A stretch of DNA of 64,000 nt from Sabellastarte sp. h YS-2021 (lineage: Eukaryota; Annelida; Polychaeta; Sabellida; Sabellidae). A program made the translations under genes and the position numbers. Each line of letters opens with the position of its first letter. The first letter of the stretch is position 1. Under the pieces are notes generated by a model. It worked only from the letters and a program-made list of their open reading frames with translations, made no database searches and had not been told where the DNA came from. Of this stretch, positions 33,601 through 44,832 are shown one piece after another. Location of the stretch: positions 90,928,537 to 90,992,536 of the forward strand of contig OZ024936.1 of NCBI GenBank assembly GCA_964017235.1. Reading direction: 5' to 3'.

Positions 33601-34089
33601 CAATATAATAAGCTATAACACTACTCTAAAGTGGAAATAACACCAGGCTAGGTCTTACCATGGCCTAACTAAAGCATACAAGGGTTACAACAAATTAACT
33701 ATTGGTACCAGTATAGTTCTATGTCAACCTAGTAATGCTTACATCGCGGGTTATGAAGAAACAATGATATACCCCTGATATCATTCAACAACTGAAGTCT
33801 AATAATAAGTATAATCTGTCTATCCAACCATAAATATATGTTGAACCAATTATATACAATTAGCACTACTTTAGTAAAGAGAAACACACAGTAACTCATA
33901 AAAACTCAGTACACTCACCCTTTTTTCCAATGTACTCACTATTCACTACTAGTTTAACATGTAACTACTACAAATACACGAAAGAATCACCACACAGCAT
34001 CACTAAATAGCACTTTTATAGCACTGTCAACAAAATAATTCCACAAGTCGAATTTAATGAACCACTGACTGAATTTTGCCTACAAAAAT

Positions 34090-34107
34090 ATCCTGGTCAT
34101 GGCACCA
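34090..34107 (-). other. Primer-binding site, copy B
   Basis: Identical to the site of copy A and placed one base after the end of LTR 3. Confidence 0.75.
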
Positions 34108-34108
34108 A

Positions 34109-35462
34109 TATTAAGACTTTAATTGTATGGTGGTTTATAGACAAAATAAAAAAAAGAAATGATATTAAACTTTTTACTCTTTAATAATAATTATACCAAA
34201 ATGATTTATACACACTTTACAATATGTCAATATTCACGAGTTACTAATACCAAAACCATATTGCATCTCACACTAAATTCACCTAAACATGGTACTGTCC
34301 TAACAGCTGAGGTGTCAATTCAAAACGTCTATCTATATTTGAGAATATGTAGTATCATGTAGCCACTGCGTAGATCACATAGCCACTGAGTATGTCACAT
34401 AGTCACTGAGCCGAAACTTCAGCAAAACATCTCGCAAAGCCTTTTGAGATACCAGAAAATAAGGGTGGTACTGCAATCCCTCAGTGCTTAAAAAATTAAT
34501 AAAATTCCTTGCTAATAATGCTAATGCAATATGCAATAGATTGTGTTTACTTCAGTTATATAGTTTTACTCAATTAAACTTACTTGTCAAAATTCAAAGA
34601 ATGTACTTTACACATGTCTATTATCTTCGGATAATGATATAGCAATATTCCTAATCACTATTCAAATACATAGCATTTTAAACATACTAAGGAACTGTCA
34701 GCCAGAAAGACATAGACTGACTGAACTAAACAATTTATAAGTCTTCTGGCATTAATACACTGAAAAAAGTTATACTGCTCAAAACAAACAAACCACACAT
34801 GTACTTACAGACATCAAACCTTCCACTTCAAACAATGCTTCCAACACAACTTATGCCACTGACTCCAAAACCCAAACTAACATTGAACTGTAGCCCAATT
34901 CCCTTCAACAATTTAATCACAATAGAAATTTTGACCTTCACCAATAACATTTAGTTTAATAATCATTGATCAGAACACCTTTAATATTAAACAGCCAGCA
35001 TGGTTTAAACATCGGTTACACTGTCCTAGATATCCAACAAGTTTGCCTGAAACACACTTAAGACTTTGTATGAATACATGATATTACACAGTACATCATA
35101 CATTCCCATTTTAACATCTGTTTGTGTTAAAGAAATTATACCAGAACATATTTTCAGTGTTTATATTCATTCAAAGTAACTACATTATAGAAACAAGTGT
35201 GTCCAGGGTTTTAACCTGATTTTTACCAATCATATTTGACAATACTAGATTTATATAACACAAGATTAACACACTTACATTTATACACCATGCTGTATTA
35301 ATGTACTTGAAATGGCACCTATAATATTGGGTTATATACATCAATGCACATCAAGAGAACCTTACAAAATCTTTAATTGGTAAATGTTTAACTAATGTGA
35401 ACAAATTTCATAAAGTGCATAGAGTGCATCAAAATTACCCAAACATAATTCAAATTGTAACA
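34109..35462 (-). repeat. LTR 3 (5' LTR of copy B)
   Basis: 1354 bp, from TATTAAGACT (TG decayed to TA) to ATTGTAACA on the plus strand. It carries a small block near 34921 ('atagaaattttgaccttcac') not in LTR 2. CCGAG at 35463-35467 matches the five bases left of LTR 1. Confidence 0.87.
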
Positions 35463-36250
35463 CCGAGATATTAAGGTCACCTTATTATATGAAACTCCCC
35501 AATGGCAAGTTACATATACATGCAAAATATATATGAAATTTCTTAAGTTATTATCAGTATACCCTATGGAAAAAGTGTAAACTCACCATAGCAGTTTTAT
35601 ACACAGGAGTTTAAGGTCATCTTAAATTAAGGCACATTTTGAAAATCAGTAACAACCAAATGCCATATGTGAATTGAATCTGTGAATCCATTTTTGACAT
35701 ACTGTCCGGAAACAAAAAAGTGTAACTCAATATAAGTATGCTACTACTGCAAGTTTAAGGTCACCTTACAATAGAGTACACTTTGATGACCAGCTACATC
35801 CACATAATAATTCTAAATTTAATCCATCAAGCTATTTTTGATATACTGTCTGGAAAGGAAGTGTGATGACGACACATACCATGTATGTCCGCCATCATAG
35901 CTGTTAGTAACACATAACTGTTGCAACCTTAAACTCATAGGTTCAAAATATCAGCAATTTATAACAACCTTACAGAAGAGACCTTTTTGGTATAGATATA
36001 TGTACATGATGAACATCAATGAAAAAAGATCTCAATTACCACATGAAGTATCTTCCAAACACAAAAAAGTCCCAACCTTAAATTCAAAGTTAGTTTCCAG
36101 TGGTGAGGGAGTTTAGGGTAATCTTTTAGTGAAGGTTCTATACAAGGTTTGTACCTCAACTTAAACATGCCTAGATTATATTACAATCTGTATGTAATTC
36201 AAGTGTTCTAAAAAGTGGATATCAAGCAAAACAAATAATAAGTAAATAAA
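35463..36250. repeat. Host tandem repeat carrying AAGGTCACCTT palindromes
   Basis: Units of about 140-150 bp start with 'agtttaaggtca(c/t)ctta', pass through 'ttacat(a/c)' and '(a/g)aaat', and end 'tat(t/a)ct(g/c)tctgg(a)aa' and 'aagtgtaa'. Units begin near 35469, 35608 and 35753, with weaker traces beyond. Another copy lies at 40019-40165. It was the insertion target of the tandem gypsy array. Confidence 0.65.
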
Positions 36251-36289
36251 GGAAAATGACTTAGGATCAATCGTCTCAAAGCCAGGGAG

Positions 36290-36850
36290 CAGTCGCAGCA
36301 GTAACTCAGCCTGTGTACATCCCAGGAAACTTACCCTTGCCAGCACTGTTAAAATATGAAGGTCATGATTATTCCAACTGGAAATTCTTCAGACTTCAGT
36401 GGGAAAGTTATTAAGTTGCAACACAACTGAACACTAAATCAGAAGAAATGAGGATAGCTACATTGCGTTCAGTTATAGAGAAAGAGTGCATGAGAATCTA
36501 TACACACCTTGACATCCCAGAGGTGGATAAAAAGCAGGTAAAGAAAACACTAGATGCCTTAGAAAAGCACTTTCAGCCAACAAAAACCACTGTGTATGAA
36601 TGCTATGTATTCAATAGCTGTTCACAAGGACAATCAGAGAGCATAGAACAATATGTAGCTTGACTTCGGCAACTAGTATCGACATGACTATGAATCTCTG
36701 ACAGCAGAGGTTATTTGTGACAGACTCATTCTTGGAGTAAAGGATTCAGCTGCCAGAGCCAGAATGTTTTGCAAACTGGATCTTAATTTGGCTGAAGCAA
36801 TCAACATGTGCCATATAGCAGAATATTCAGAAATACACTAACAGAAAATT
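36290..36850 (+). pseudogene. Gypsy gag remnant
   Basis: Reads IPGNLPLPALLKYEGHDYSN then WKFFRLQWESY, stop, and the ORF 36448-36663 with DKKQVKKTLDALEKHFQP and CSQGQSESIEQYVA. The TGA at 36661-36663 interrupts what should be 'VARLRQL', consistent with CGA to TGA. It continues with LIADRLILGVKD-like residues in another frame (ICDRLILGVKDS). Confidence 0.8.
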
Positions 36851-36949
36851 GGAGCACCTGATGAGTCTATCCATTATGCAAAGCAAGGAGCAAAGCCAAA
36901 ACGAAAAGCACAGAAAAAGGATACCGAGCCAAAGAGAGGACAGAAACAG

Positions 36950-37600
36950 AAATGTAAGTACTGTGGACAAAGCCATGAATTTGGAAAACAGAAATGTCCT
37001 GCTTTTGGGGAAAAAATATAGCAAATGTGCTAAGAGGAACCACTTTGCTGCAGTATGTAAACAGTCACAGAAGAAGGTCCACATGGTGCATGATGTGTCC
37101 TCATCAGATGAGTCTATAATGCACATAGACCACTATGTGGGATAACTGAAAACCTGTGGGAAGGAGCTGTTTGTTTAACTGGAACTCAGCCAAGAGTAGA
37201 TCCAGACAGGTAAAATATTATCATGTCAGCTAGACACTGGCACCAGCGTCAATGTAATCAGTGACAGAGATTACAGTGAAATTTGTGATAGTCTGAAACT
37301 AAAGGAAAGGGTCAATGGATGGGTCATGGATAAAACCCCTGGGGATTGGTACTGTGTATACTAATCACAATGGCAGAACATACAAGCTTGGATTTCAAGT
37401 GGTCCCAACCTATGTTACCCAGAAACCACTTTTGTCTACCCACACATGTGAGAAATTGTTTCTACTGACAGTACATATACCGGAGCAAACTAATTATGCA
37501 AGGGTAGACAGTTCTGAAATGGCTGAAGCAGAAATAACAACAGAATTTGCAGATGTTTTCACTGGCAACATGTTCCAAGATGTGTCCCTGTAGCAATCAG
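36950..37600 (+). pseudogene. Gypsy zinc knuckle and aspartic protease remnant
   Basis: CKYCGQSHEFGKQKCPAFG (36954-37010) is a C-x2-C-x3-H-x5-C knuckle. After frameshifts, LSCQLDTGTSVNVIS (37220-37265) is the protease active-site loop with D-T-G. The ORF 37315-37593 continues protease and linker (GIGTVYTNHNGRTYKLGFQV). Confidence 0.82.
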
Positions 37601-37639
37601 AGAGGCAGTCAAAAAACGAGCTGGATGATATGGAACAAC

Positions 37640-38270
37640 GGAACAGTAGAGGTTACTGAACCTACACACTGGATTAGCAGCACGGTGGTAGTTAAGAAAC
37701 CAAACAATCTAAAAATCTAAAACTGAATAAGAAGAAATTAAAACTCCACTTGCGAGAGGTACCATCTTCTAACAGCAGATGGGTTGAAACCAGATGAAGA
37801 GAAGAATAAAGCTGTAAAAGATATGTCCAAGCCAGCTAGTAGACAGGATATCTGCTAAGATTTCTGGGTTTTGTGAACTACCTGTCAAAGTTCGTCCCCC
37901 ATCTATCAGACGTGTGTGCACCACTGAGGAGGCTGCTTGACAAGGATGCTATATGGACATGGCAAAAGCAGCAAGAAAACGCTTTCAAAAAAGCTAAAAG
38001 AGTGGTGACAATGCAACCAGTATTAAAGTTCTACAGCCTGGATGAAGAAGTCACACCACAATGTGGTGCTACCGAAAAATGTGCTAGGAGCAACTCTGCT
38101 GCAAAATAAGCAACCTGTAGCTTTCGTCTCAGGGCTCTCTCAGAACAAAATTATGTGTAGATAGAAAAAGAGTGCCTCAGCATGGTATTTGGCTGTGAAA
38201 GATTCAGGCAATATCTACTTGGTCGCAGTACCATTAATGTAGAGTCAGACCACAAGCCTTTAGAGGGTCA
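37640..38270 (+). pseudogene. Gypsy RT/RNase H remnant with RT palm deleted
   Basis: TEPTHWISSTVVVKKPNN (37655-37710) is the RT start. The sequence then jumps to LLTADGLKPDEEKNKAVKDM, FVNYLSKFVPHLSDVCAPLR and DAIWTWQKQQENAFKKAK, the connection and RNase H start. IEKECLSMVFGCERF and VESDHKPLE follow at 38160-38260. The palm with YxDD is absent, about 300 bp short of the normal spacing. Confidence 0.82.
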
Positions 38271-38629
38271 CTGTCAAAAAACCTCTCAGCACCAAAGCAC
38301 CTGCAACATATGCTGCTGAGACTACAGCATTACAACCTCGATGTAAATTACAAAAGTACATTGCAGCCTTCCTGTCAAGGGCAAGCCTCCTACACAGCCA
38401 TGATAAAACAAATGACTATGACATATTTAGCTTGGAGCTAGAAAATATGAACTCCTCCATATATCTGATGTATGACTGCAACAAATTCAGAAGCTTACAC
38501 GCTCAGACTGTCAACTTCTGACACTGAAAATAATTATCCTGGCTGGCCCAACTGCAAAGATGAAATTCATCCAAGCATCAGGGAATTCTGGTCTATGTGA
38601 GAAGAACTAACCACGCAGAATGGCACTAT

Positions 38630-39590
38630 CTACAAGGGTCAACGAGTTATCATTCCCAAAGCCATGAGAGCTGAAATTCTTAGCCGCATTCACTCTAGCC
38701 ATTTTGAAGCAGAAGCATGTTTGCGCAAAGCTCATGACATTATATTTTGTCCACACATGAATGCAAACATCTAAGAGGAAGTAGGCAACTGTGCAACCTG
38801 TAATGAGTCAATCGATAATCAACAAAAAGAATCCTTGATGACACATGACATTCCAAGTCGTCCCTGTAAACTTGGGATAGATCTCTTCAGTTTAAAAGGA
38901 AAGGATTATAAGATCACAGTCATCTTTTACTCAGATTTCTTGGAAGTTGACAGATTGTACAGTACAACCACAAATGCTGTTGTCAAGAAACTCAAGAGGC
39001 ACTTCAGTCGATATGGAAGACCTGATGTTGTAGTAACTAATAACAGACCACAGCTGGTTAGTGATGAATGCCAAAGCTTCAACACTGACTGGAAATTTGC
39101 CCATATAACATCATCTCCTTGTTATGGCTCATGAAATGTTAAGGCAGAGGAGTCTGCTGTGAAAATGGTGAACAAACTAATCAGAAACACTCAGAAAGAT
39201 GGAACAGATATTCACAAAGCAATTTTAGACTGGCGCAACACACCTCTTGAAGTGCATGAACAGCAGCCCGGCACAGCACCTGATGTCAAGAAGAACTCAA
39301 ACACCTATTCCGACATCAGAATGTTTACTACAGTCTGAAGTAGTTCAAGATATCCAAGACAAACTTACACGGAAAAGACAGCAAACTGAACAGCTTTTTG
39401 ACAAATATCCAAAGCCACTTCCACAGCTGAAAATTGGAGAACCTGTCTATGTGAAACCACTTCCTCAAACAAACGACAAAACATGGAAGGAAGGAGTATG
39501 CACAGAGAAGCTATCACAAAGGTCATACAAGGTTGTCGTAGATGGCAAAACAGTCAGAAGGAATAGGATACATCTTAAGGATTAAGTAAA
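38630..39590 (+). pseudogene. Gypsy integrase remnant
   Basis: Contains the HHCC region (IHSSHFEAEACLRKA, CATCNES) and core GIDLFSLKGKDYK (first Asp kept). The second catalytic Asp position reads VVTNNRPQL, Asn instead of Asp. The Glu segment NVKAEESAVK follows a stop. The last ORF, 39247-39585, has SRRTQTPIPTS and PQLKIGEPVYVKP, the C-terminal DNA-binding module. Confidence 0.87.
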
Positions 39591-39599
39591 TTGAACATT

Positions 39600-40018
39600 C
39601 AACCCAAGATTAGTCAACAGAAGTGAGAAGAAGCACCAGAAACAAAAGGGCACCTGATGTGTACCAGACCGGTTTTAACTGACTGTTTAAATTAAAGTTT
39701 GGACCCACTTGAACTATGTATGAAAAAATGGATGTTTGGAAAAAATGCAATGATCAAGCCCTTGAGAGGCTACTGTTTATTAGTAAAAATGCACTGCAGT
39801 CAAACCATTTTGTGTGAAAGCTTACCACATCCTAAATGCATTAAAAGCCATTTAAAACACAGAGATCCTTACAAACCTCCAGATATCTGGAGCAGTTTCT
39901 TTTGTGCAATGGCTTTGTAAAGATCTATTCCCAGTTTGTAATATATTCACTGCTTTGAATGTTAAATATATATAACTTGAAAACATTCACAGTATTTGAA
40001 ATATTGTTAAAAACCGGC
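39600..40018. other. Noncoding stretch
   Basis: No recognisable gene. The ORF at 39699-39920 resembles no family I know and is probably chance. Confidence 0.3.
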
Positions 40019-40420
40019 AAACTTAAAGTGAATATAGTTCTGTTTCTGGGAGTTTAAGGTCACCCTAACATATGGCACTTAGCTATGGCAAGTTACATAT
40101 ACATGTAAATTTTGAATGAAATCTGTCAAGTTGTTTTCAGTATACTCTATGGAAAATAAAAAAAATATATAATCTCAAAATAATTCCTTTACTTGTTTAT
40201 TTTACAAAACAAAATAGAAAGATTCAAATAGTTTCCTGTCCGGAGTATTATTTCTAAAATGTGGTACAAACAGTACTAAAGACAATCATATTCCTACCTT
40301 TAATGAAACCAAAGGATGCATTTTATCTCTAAATCTTCCTTCCATCTCAAAAAATAATAGGTAAATTTTACAGACAAAATATTATAATTGACTTTTCATT
40401 TGATCATTGCAAAGAAATGC
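40019..40420. repeat. Host repeat copy and T-unit fragment
   Basis: The sequence 40019-40160 starts 'aacttaaagtgaatatagtt' and runs uninterrupted through 'agtttaaggtcacc' to 'cagtatactctatggaa'. It therefore represents the empty target of the tandem gypsy array, whose left flank (22013) and right flank (35463) match its two halves. The sequence 40165-40420 matches part of the T unit ('tattcctacctttaatgaaac', 'acagacaaaatattataatt'). Confidence 0.75.
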
Positions 40421-41159
40421 AGAAAAAGGAATTTTCCTCATTTTACATTTTTCACTATATTCACTATACTATAAAGCTTACACTGCAATACCAGAGAATT
40501 TGTAATTTCATTATATCAAACACTGTGATTTATATCAAACACAAAATGGAAAATAGTGACTCTAACTCTTGATTCATATCTGTCATTCTGCAGTTGTGGA
40601 TATATTAGTAACTGAAATTAAGCAAAGTAAGCATAGACTTACCCATTGGGATTGATTCATCTTGGATCTTTTATCCATTTTAAGAATCAGGGACTTTTAG
40701 TAAGCCTAAAATACAAAAAAAGTAAACAAAAACATTTTAACACATATTTTCTTTTAATTTGTTCTCCATAATATGTCAAACCAATATATATAAAGTTATA
40801 TTTGGTACAGTGTGTTTGTTAAACACAAAGGTGTGTATAACTAGTTAACAAAAGATCACCAGTGTGCATCTCAGTTACTGCAATATCATCACAAAATCTC
40901 AGACTTTCACATGAAGTCAGAACCATGCGTTACTACCTTCCATGTGCATAGTTCACAATACAATTGAACTGAAGTGCTCCAGACTTATCTGGGTGTCACT
41001 ACAGCTTATCATGGCCAGCTACAACTTGTTGCTCTGGCCTCTATGGCTTGTATTTATACTTTCACACTCAATCATGCAGAAAACAGCCAGACCCCAGGTC
41101 AGGTTGAGAAGTGAATCCACACAAACTGAGATGTACTATGTCTTGTACTGGTGGTTAAA
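40421..41159. other. Noncoding stretch; one unassigned ORF
   Basis: No element is recognised. The ORF 40942-41256 (104 codons) has a hydrophobic segment (LLLWPLWLVFILSH), but it overlaps one arm of an inverted repeat and has no domain I recognise. It is likely chance. Confidence 0.3.
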
Positions 41160-42095
41160 TAGGTATGACCCACACGCATCCCACAACAACTTTACTTCAT
41201 CATATTTTTCTGAATCATTATCATTCTTGGGCAATGAAATGGAGAGGTACTATTGAATAACTGGGATACACAGGTGTGCTGGCCATATTTAGCAGTATAC
41301 TGTATTCTAAACCAGTTCACATTGGAAGTAAGAATCAATACAATTCTGACTGATGCAGGTCATGTGTTTTGTGTGCCCTACCTGTCTTGAATACCTAATA
41401 TCTCAACTTCCAGTACAGATATTTCCACAAATTTAGTGTCAGAGATAGTGTATTGGATGCCCTCATGTACAAAAAGAAAACAACAATGGATATATAAACC
41501 ACCACATTGAAGAAAGTAACATAAATGGTTTTCTGTAATTTTTCAGTAGTTTCGTTGATATTGCCACATGACTTGCATAATTCAAAAAATTGTGTTGATA
41601 TTTACTTTCAATTTTTATTTGTCTTAAACACCATTAAAAGACTTTCAAATGATACCTTACTTATCACGATTGATCATGGTTTACTTGTTTATTTGGGTTT
41701 TAATGCCAATTTCAACACTGTACAGGTCATATCATGATGGGTAGTTTTATGAGCAGCGGAAACCATTACATAGAGTTGGTCATGGTTCTGTACTGTAAAC
41801 AGCTCACCTTGGGTAAGGAACTACCATATTTACTACATAGGGCCTGGAGTTTGAACCGCCAACCTCAGAGGTGGATAGTTGATCATGGATAAGCAGGTAA
41901 AAACATAAACTGAAATATGCTAAAATACGAGCAACGGGGATTATGAACTGGCTTAGAATAGGGTATACTGATGAACACCCTGTGTATCCCAATTCATTCA
42001 ATGTTGTCTCTCCATTTCATTATTATTCAGCGAAGACAAGGGTCTAGAAAAATATGATGAAGTCAAGTTATGGGGGTATGTGTGGGTCATACCTA
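41160..42095. repeat. Large imperfect inverted repeat (~160-bp arms)
   Basis: The left arm 41160-41322 and the reverse complement of the right arm 41941-42095 share 'taggtatgacccacac', 'acttcatcatatttttct', 'aatgaaatggagag', 'tgggatacacagg' and 'ccagttca' in the same order, with indels. The spacer of about 620 bp holds a SINE. It is a fold-back or terminal-inverted-repeat structure; the identity of the element is not clear. Confidence 0.65.
41690..41880 (-). mobile_element. Diverged tRNA-derived SINE (family 1)
   Basis: The reverse complement ends 'cattaaaacccaaataaac' and carries 'tgtacagaaccatgacc' and 'gaaattggcattaaaa', matching the other copies. The tRNA-like head is partly lost. It is older and more diverged than its relatives. 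Confidence 0.8.
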
Positions 42096-42099
42096 GCTT

Positions 42100-43980
42100 A
42101 CATGCTAAAACCAACCCTTTTTTTCCATGTGCAAAAAGTGCCACGACTTGCCTTTTTAACCCTAGAGTCGGTTAGGGTCACCTCCACTGGAACACCCACA
42201 TTAAATGTACACAAAAATGTATAATTACAGCAAATGTAAGTACATTATCATGTTGTGTACTTAGGACTGTATACAACAGATTCAATTTTAATATAATATG
42301 GCCAAAGTGTAACACATATCGTATTTGCCTAATTTATCTCCCAGATCGCTACTTCAGTGACGTTTTATGAATATCCATATGTATGTACAAAAATCTAAAT
42401 GTGTGTGGTTTAGTCGACAGTACACTTTTTATTATCTCAAAAAATATACACAGTCAGCCTTTTTACTGACTGTCGACACTTATGTCTTTTTCTGAATATG
42501 TTCATTCAGTTAAGAACATGGTACTTTTTCAACAGTTGAATTGTGTATGTTTTCACAAGTATCTGCAGACTTGTATTGTAAAATCCTAAATTTAACTTTA
42601 TAGAATATGTTTGCCTTATGGGTGTGACCATCCAATTGTGTCATTTTAAGCATAATTTTGAGGGTTATACGACCATATTTACACACGGATATAATCTATA
42701 TTCACCTGTAAAATATTCAACAAGTTTCAATCTTGTTGTAAGTTGGTATTTCTTTAACAGCTACTCGCAAACAATCTATATACAATCAATTTTCGGGTGT
42801 TATTGCATTATTATTGGTATTATGACCTATCTTGTTCAAGCTTTTCATGCTAAAATCAATTATCCTCTGAAAAATTGGAGGTATAGAGGTTTTTACCAAA
42901 AATAGGATAAGCCATAAATAAGAGGTTTGTATTCCCTTTCTCTGTTGCCAAAAAGTCATCTAAACTTGGGTTTACTGGTGATTTTTAGGTATCGTTACAG
43001 TTGGGAAAAGGCCATAAGGCCTTTGAACATATAGCTACTCTATTAACTTGTGATAGATTTAACACTTTTCTTTTTCTGGGACTTTCTATTTTTTACAATT
43101 GTTTTGGACAGCATAAGTCAAAGAAGGTAGCCCCACAATCAGATCCTATTAGTTCCACCTATATCAGTCACAAAGGTGGAATTAGGGAATTATAAGTTTC
43201 CATACCAATACAGTGTGTATATGACTTTTATGTTGTTGTCTAGAACACTTTAAAATAAGACATATATTTGATAATTTTACTTCCTCTTCACGTACTGAAC
43301 CAAAGTGAAACTGCGCAGAAAGATTTTAACAGCATTTAATAGCTTTTCTGGTATTACAGAAAGAAACTCCTTAGATATTTGACAGAATAATAGTCAAAAC
43401 TTTGATTTCTATAACAACATATTAACTTTATGATATTAGTGTATAACTGTTTACCTTCAGTCCCGGGATTCTTGTGGGTGGCGCGGTTGCAATAGTCTCA
43501 CTATCCACGCATGCGTCTACACATGTTCTTTGTCTCACTAAGGTAGTTACATAAATCTACTCTCAACATTGAAGCAGTATTGATGTAATGTATTAAGATT
43601 ATGCACCAATATATTTAAACCACGGAGATTTTGGATATTTCATATTTCACAATACAACCATTTTACAGCATACCAGATGGGCGGGGCAGTCATGTGCTTG
43701 AGAGAATTGTCATTTGTATTCATACTTTAAAGACATGTGACATACCTGTATATACTACAGTTCAAGTACATAAAGGTTGGGGCATTCTGTTAATTTGGTT
43801 TTTTTTTCCATTTATCAAAGGCAAACCGGCAAACGGAAGTTTCTGATTTTTTGGTAGGAAATCAGTTTTTGGTGCTTTTCCAGATTAAGTGTAAGCCTTC
43901 ATTTTCTGTTTTGTGTAAAGCTTGGTATAAGTTTCTTCTTTATATTTATTCATGATAAACCCTTGAATATTGTATTTGAC
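42100..43980. other. Long noncoding stretch, no element recognised
   Basis: About 1.9 kb without convincing coding sequence. ORFs at 42618, 43001 and 43631 are short, low-complexity in composition and match no family I know. This is one of the few stretches that could be single-copy host DNA. A locally GC-richer patch lies at 43460-43520. Confidence 0.35.
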
Positions 43981-43984
43981 AGGT

Positions 43985-44165
43985 TTAATTTCAAAATACA
44001 AAAACAATTCTAAGAATAAGAATTTTCCTGTTCAGATTCTTATTCTCAGAATTACACTTATTCTTAGAATTTTTCTAAGAATGGTTTTTATTCTAAGAAT
44101 TTTTCTAAGAATAAGAATTTTGATATTCACAAAACTCTTATTCTTAGAATATTCTAAGAAATTGA
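43985..44165. repeat. Palindromic array of TTCTAAGAA motifs
   Basis: TTCNNNGAA occurs eight times (44008, 44043, 44061, 44073, 44091, 44103, 44141, 44152). The block forms nested inverted repeats: 44007-44023 with 44036-44052 (16 of 17 pairs) and 44103-44116 with 44136-44149 (14 perfect pairs). A related stretch is at about 61083-61125. Confidence 0.75.
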
Positions 44166-44169
44166 TTTA

Positions 44170-44832
44170 AATGTAACACTGGCACATAGCATACTTAACT
44201 TAAGAAACATAATTCCTTTGATTATTACAGTGCAGCAAGGGGGGTGGAGCAGTAGGTCCCACCCTAATCAGTGCATCACAGCGACAGATATTCTTGTTAA
44301 TCAATACATTCGATAGGGTATAGATCTATTGCTCATTAATTTTGCCGCCAATTTGACATTTAGGCCATTCAACATTGAAAAGTCAAAGGGGCAAGACGCC
44401 ACTTTATGGAAGTGTACAAAAAATTATTTATTTCTCGGTGTTTTTAGTTTCTGCCCTTCAATGTTGGATCTTGGTTGGCGTAAATACAGACTGTATGTTG
44501 TTGCTGTTCTGGACTCACTCTGACGAGGATTATCAAGCACAGAATCCAGGATGATTAGTGCTTTGGTTTATGCGAGACTTGCTCCCGGTTGCTGGAGTCA
44601 CTGTGAACGGATGAGTTGATTTTACATTATTTTATACATATTTTACATTTACATTTTATCATTTTATTTTAAACCTTTTTATTGCTATTATACATAATTT
44701 AACACTTGCCTTCTGCTTTATAGCATGTACAACTCATCCGCTTAAGTGATCTCATATGAATCAAAGCACACTGTACTTCTATTTTGTTTCAGTACAAACT
44801 GTTTTAAACTGATAAATACTGGAAAATAAAAA
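44170..44832. other. Upstream region of the DIRS-type element
   Basis: No gene. An 11-bp perfect inverted repeat, CGGATGAGTTG at 44608-44618 and CAACTCATCCG at 44730-44740, flanks about 110 bp of AT-rich sequence just upstream of gag. It may belong to the element's terminal region, which I could not pair with a right-hand terminal repeat. Confidence 0.45.

Larger units (their letters stand above)
29615..34108 (-). mobile_element. Internal region of copy B
   Basis: Same order as A: gag 33600-32913, knuckle plus protease 32869-32107, integrase 31950-30850, RT 30816-29900, RNase H to about 29640. It has no SINE. It has its own small lesions: a deletion of about 37 bp in RNase H near 29785, loss of the K-L-D-G residues in RT near 30440 and scattered frameshifts. 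Confidence 0.9.
22043..35467 (-). mobile_element. Tandem Gmr1-like gypsy array: LTR-int-LTR-int-LTR
   Basis: Three LTRs (22048-23166, 28199-29528, 34109-35462) alternate with two internal regions (A: 23274-28198; B: 29615-34108), all on the minus strand. The outer flanks carry the same 5 bases, CCGAG, at 22043-22047 and 35463-35467, the expected gypsy target-site duplication. LTRs have TGTTA...TAACA termini. Both internal regions encode gag, protease, integrase, RT and RNase H in that order. A 107-bp piece of right flank (35463-35569) is also found between LTR and pol in A (23167-23273) and, slightly shortened, in B (29529-29614). Confidence 0.9.
36290..39590 (+). mobile_element. Wrecked Ty3/gypsy retrotransposon without visible LTRs
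   Basis: Collinear remnants: gag (36290-36850), zinc knuckle and protease (36950-37600), RT remnants (37640-38060), RNase H (38110-38270) and integrase (38630-39590). This is ordinary gypsy order. The central RT palm with the catalytic box is deleted. I saw no LTR pair; host-type repeats lie on both sides. Confidence 0.85.

Noticed and set aside
22048..35462. Array of direct repeats as a CRISPR-like structure
   Set aside because: The repeats are kilobase LTRs of a eukaryotic retroelement; no short regularly spaced repeats occur anywhere in the window.
40942..41256. 104-codon ORF with a hydrophobic stretch as a host membrane protein
   Set aside because: Its 3' part is one arm of the inverted repeat and no family motif is visible.
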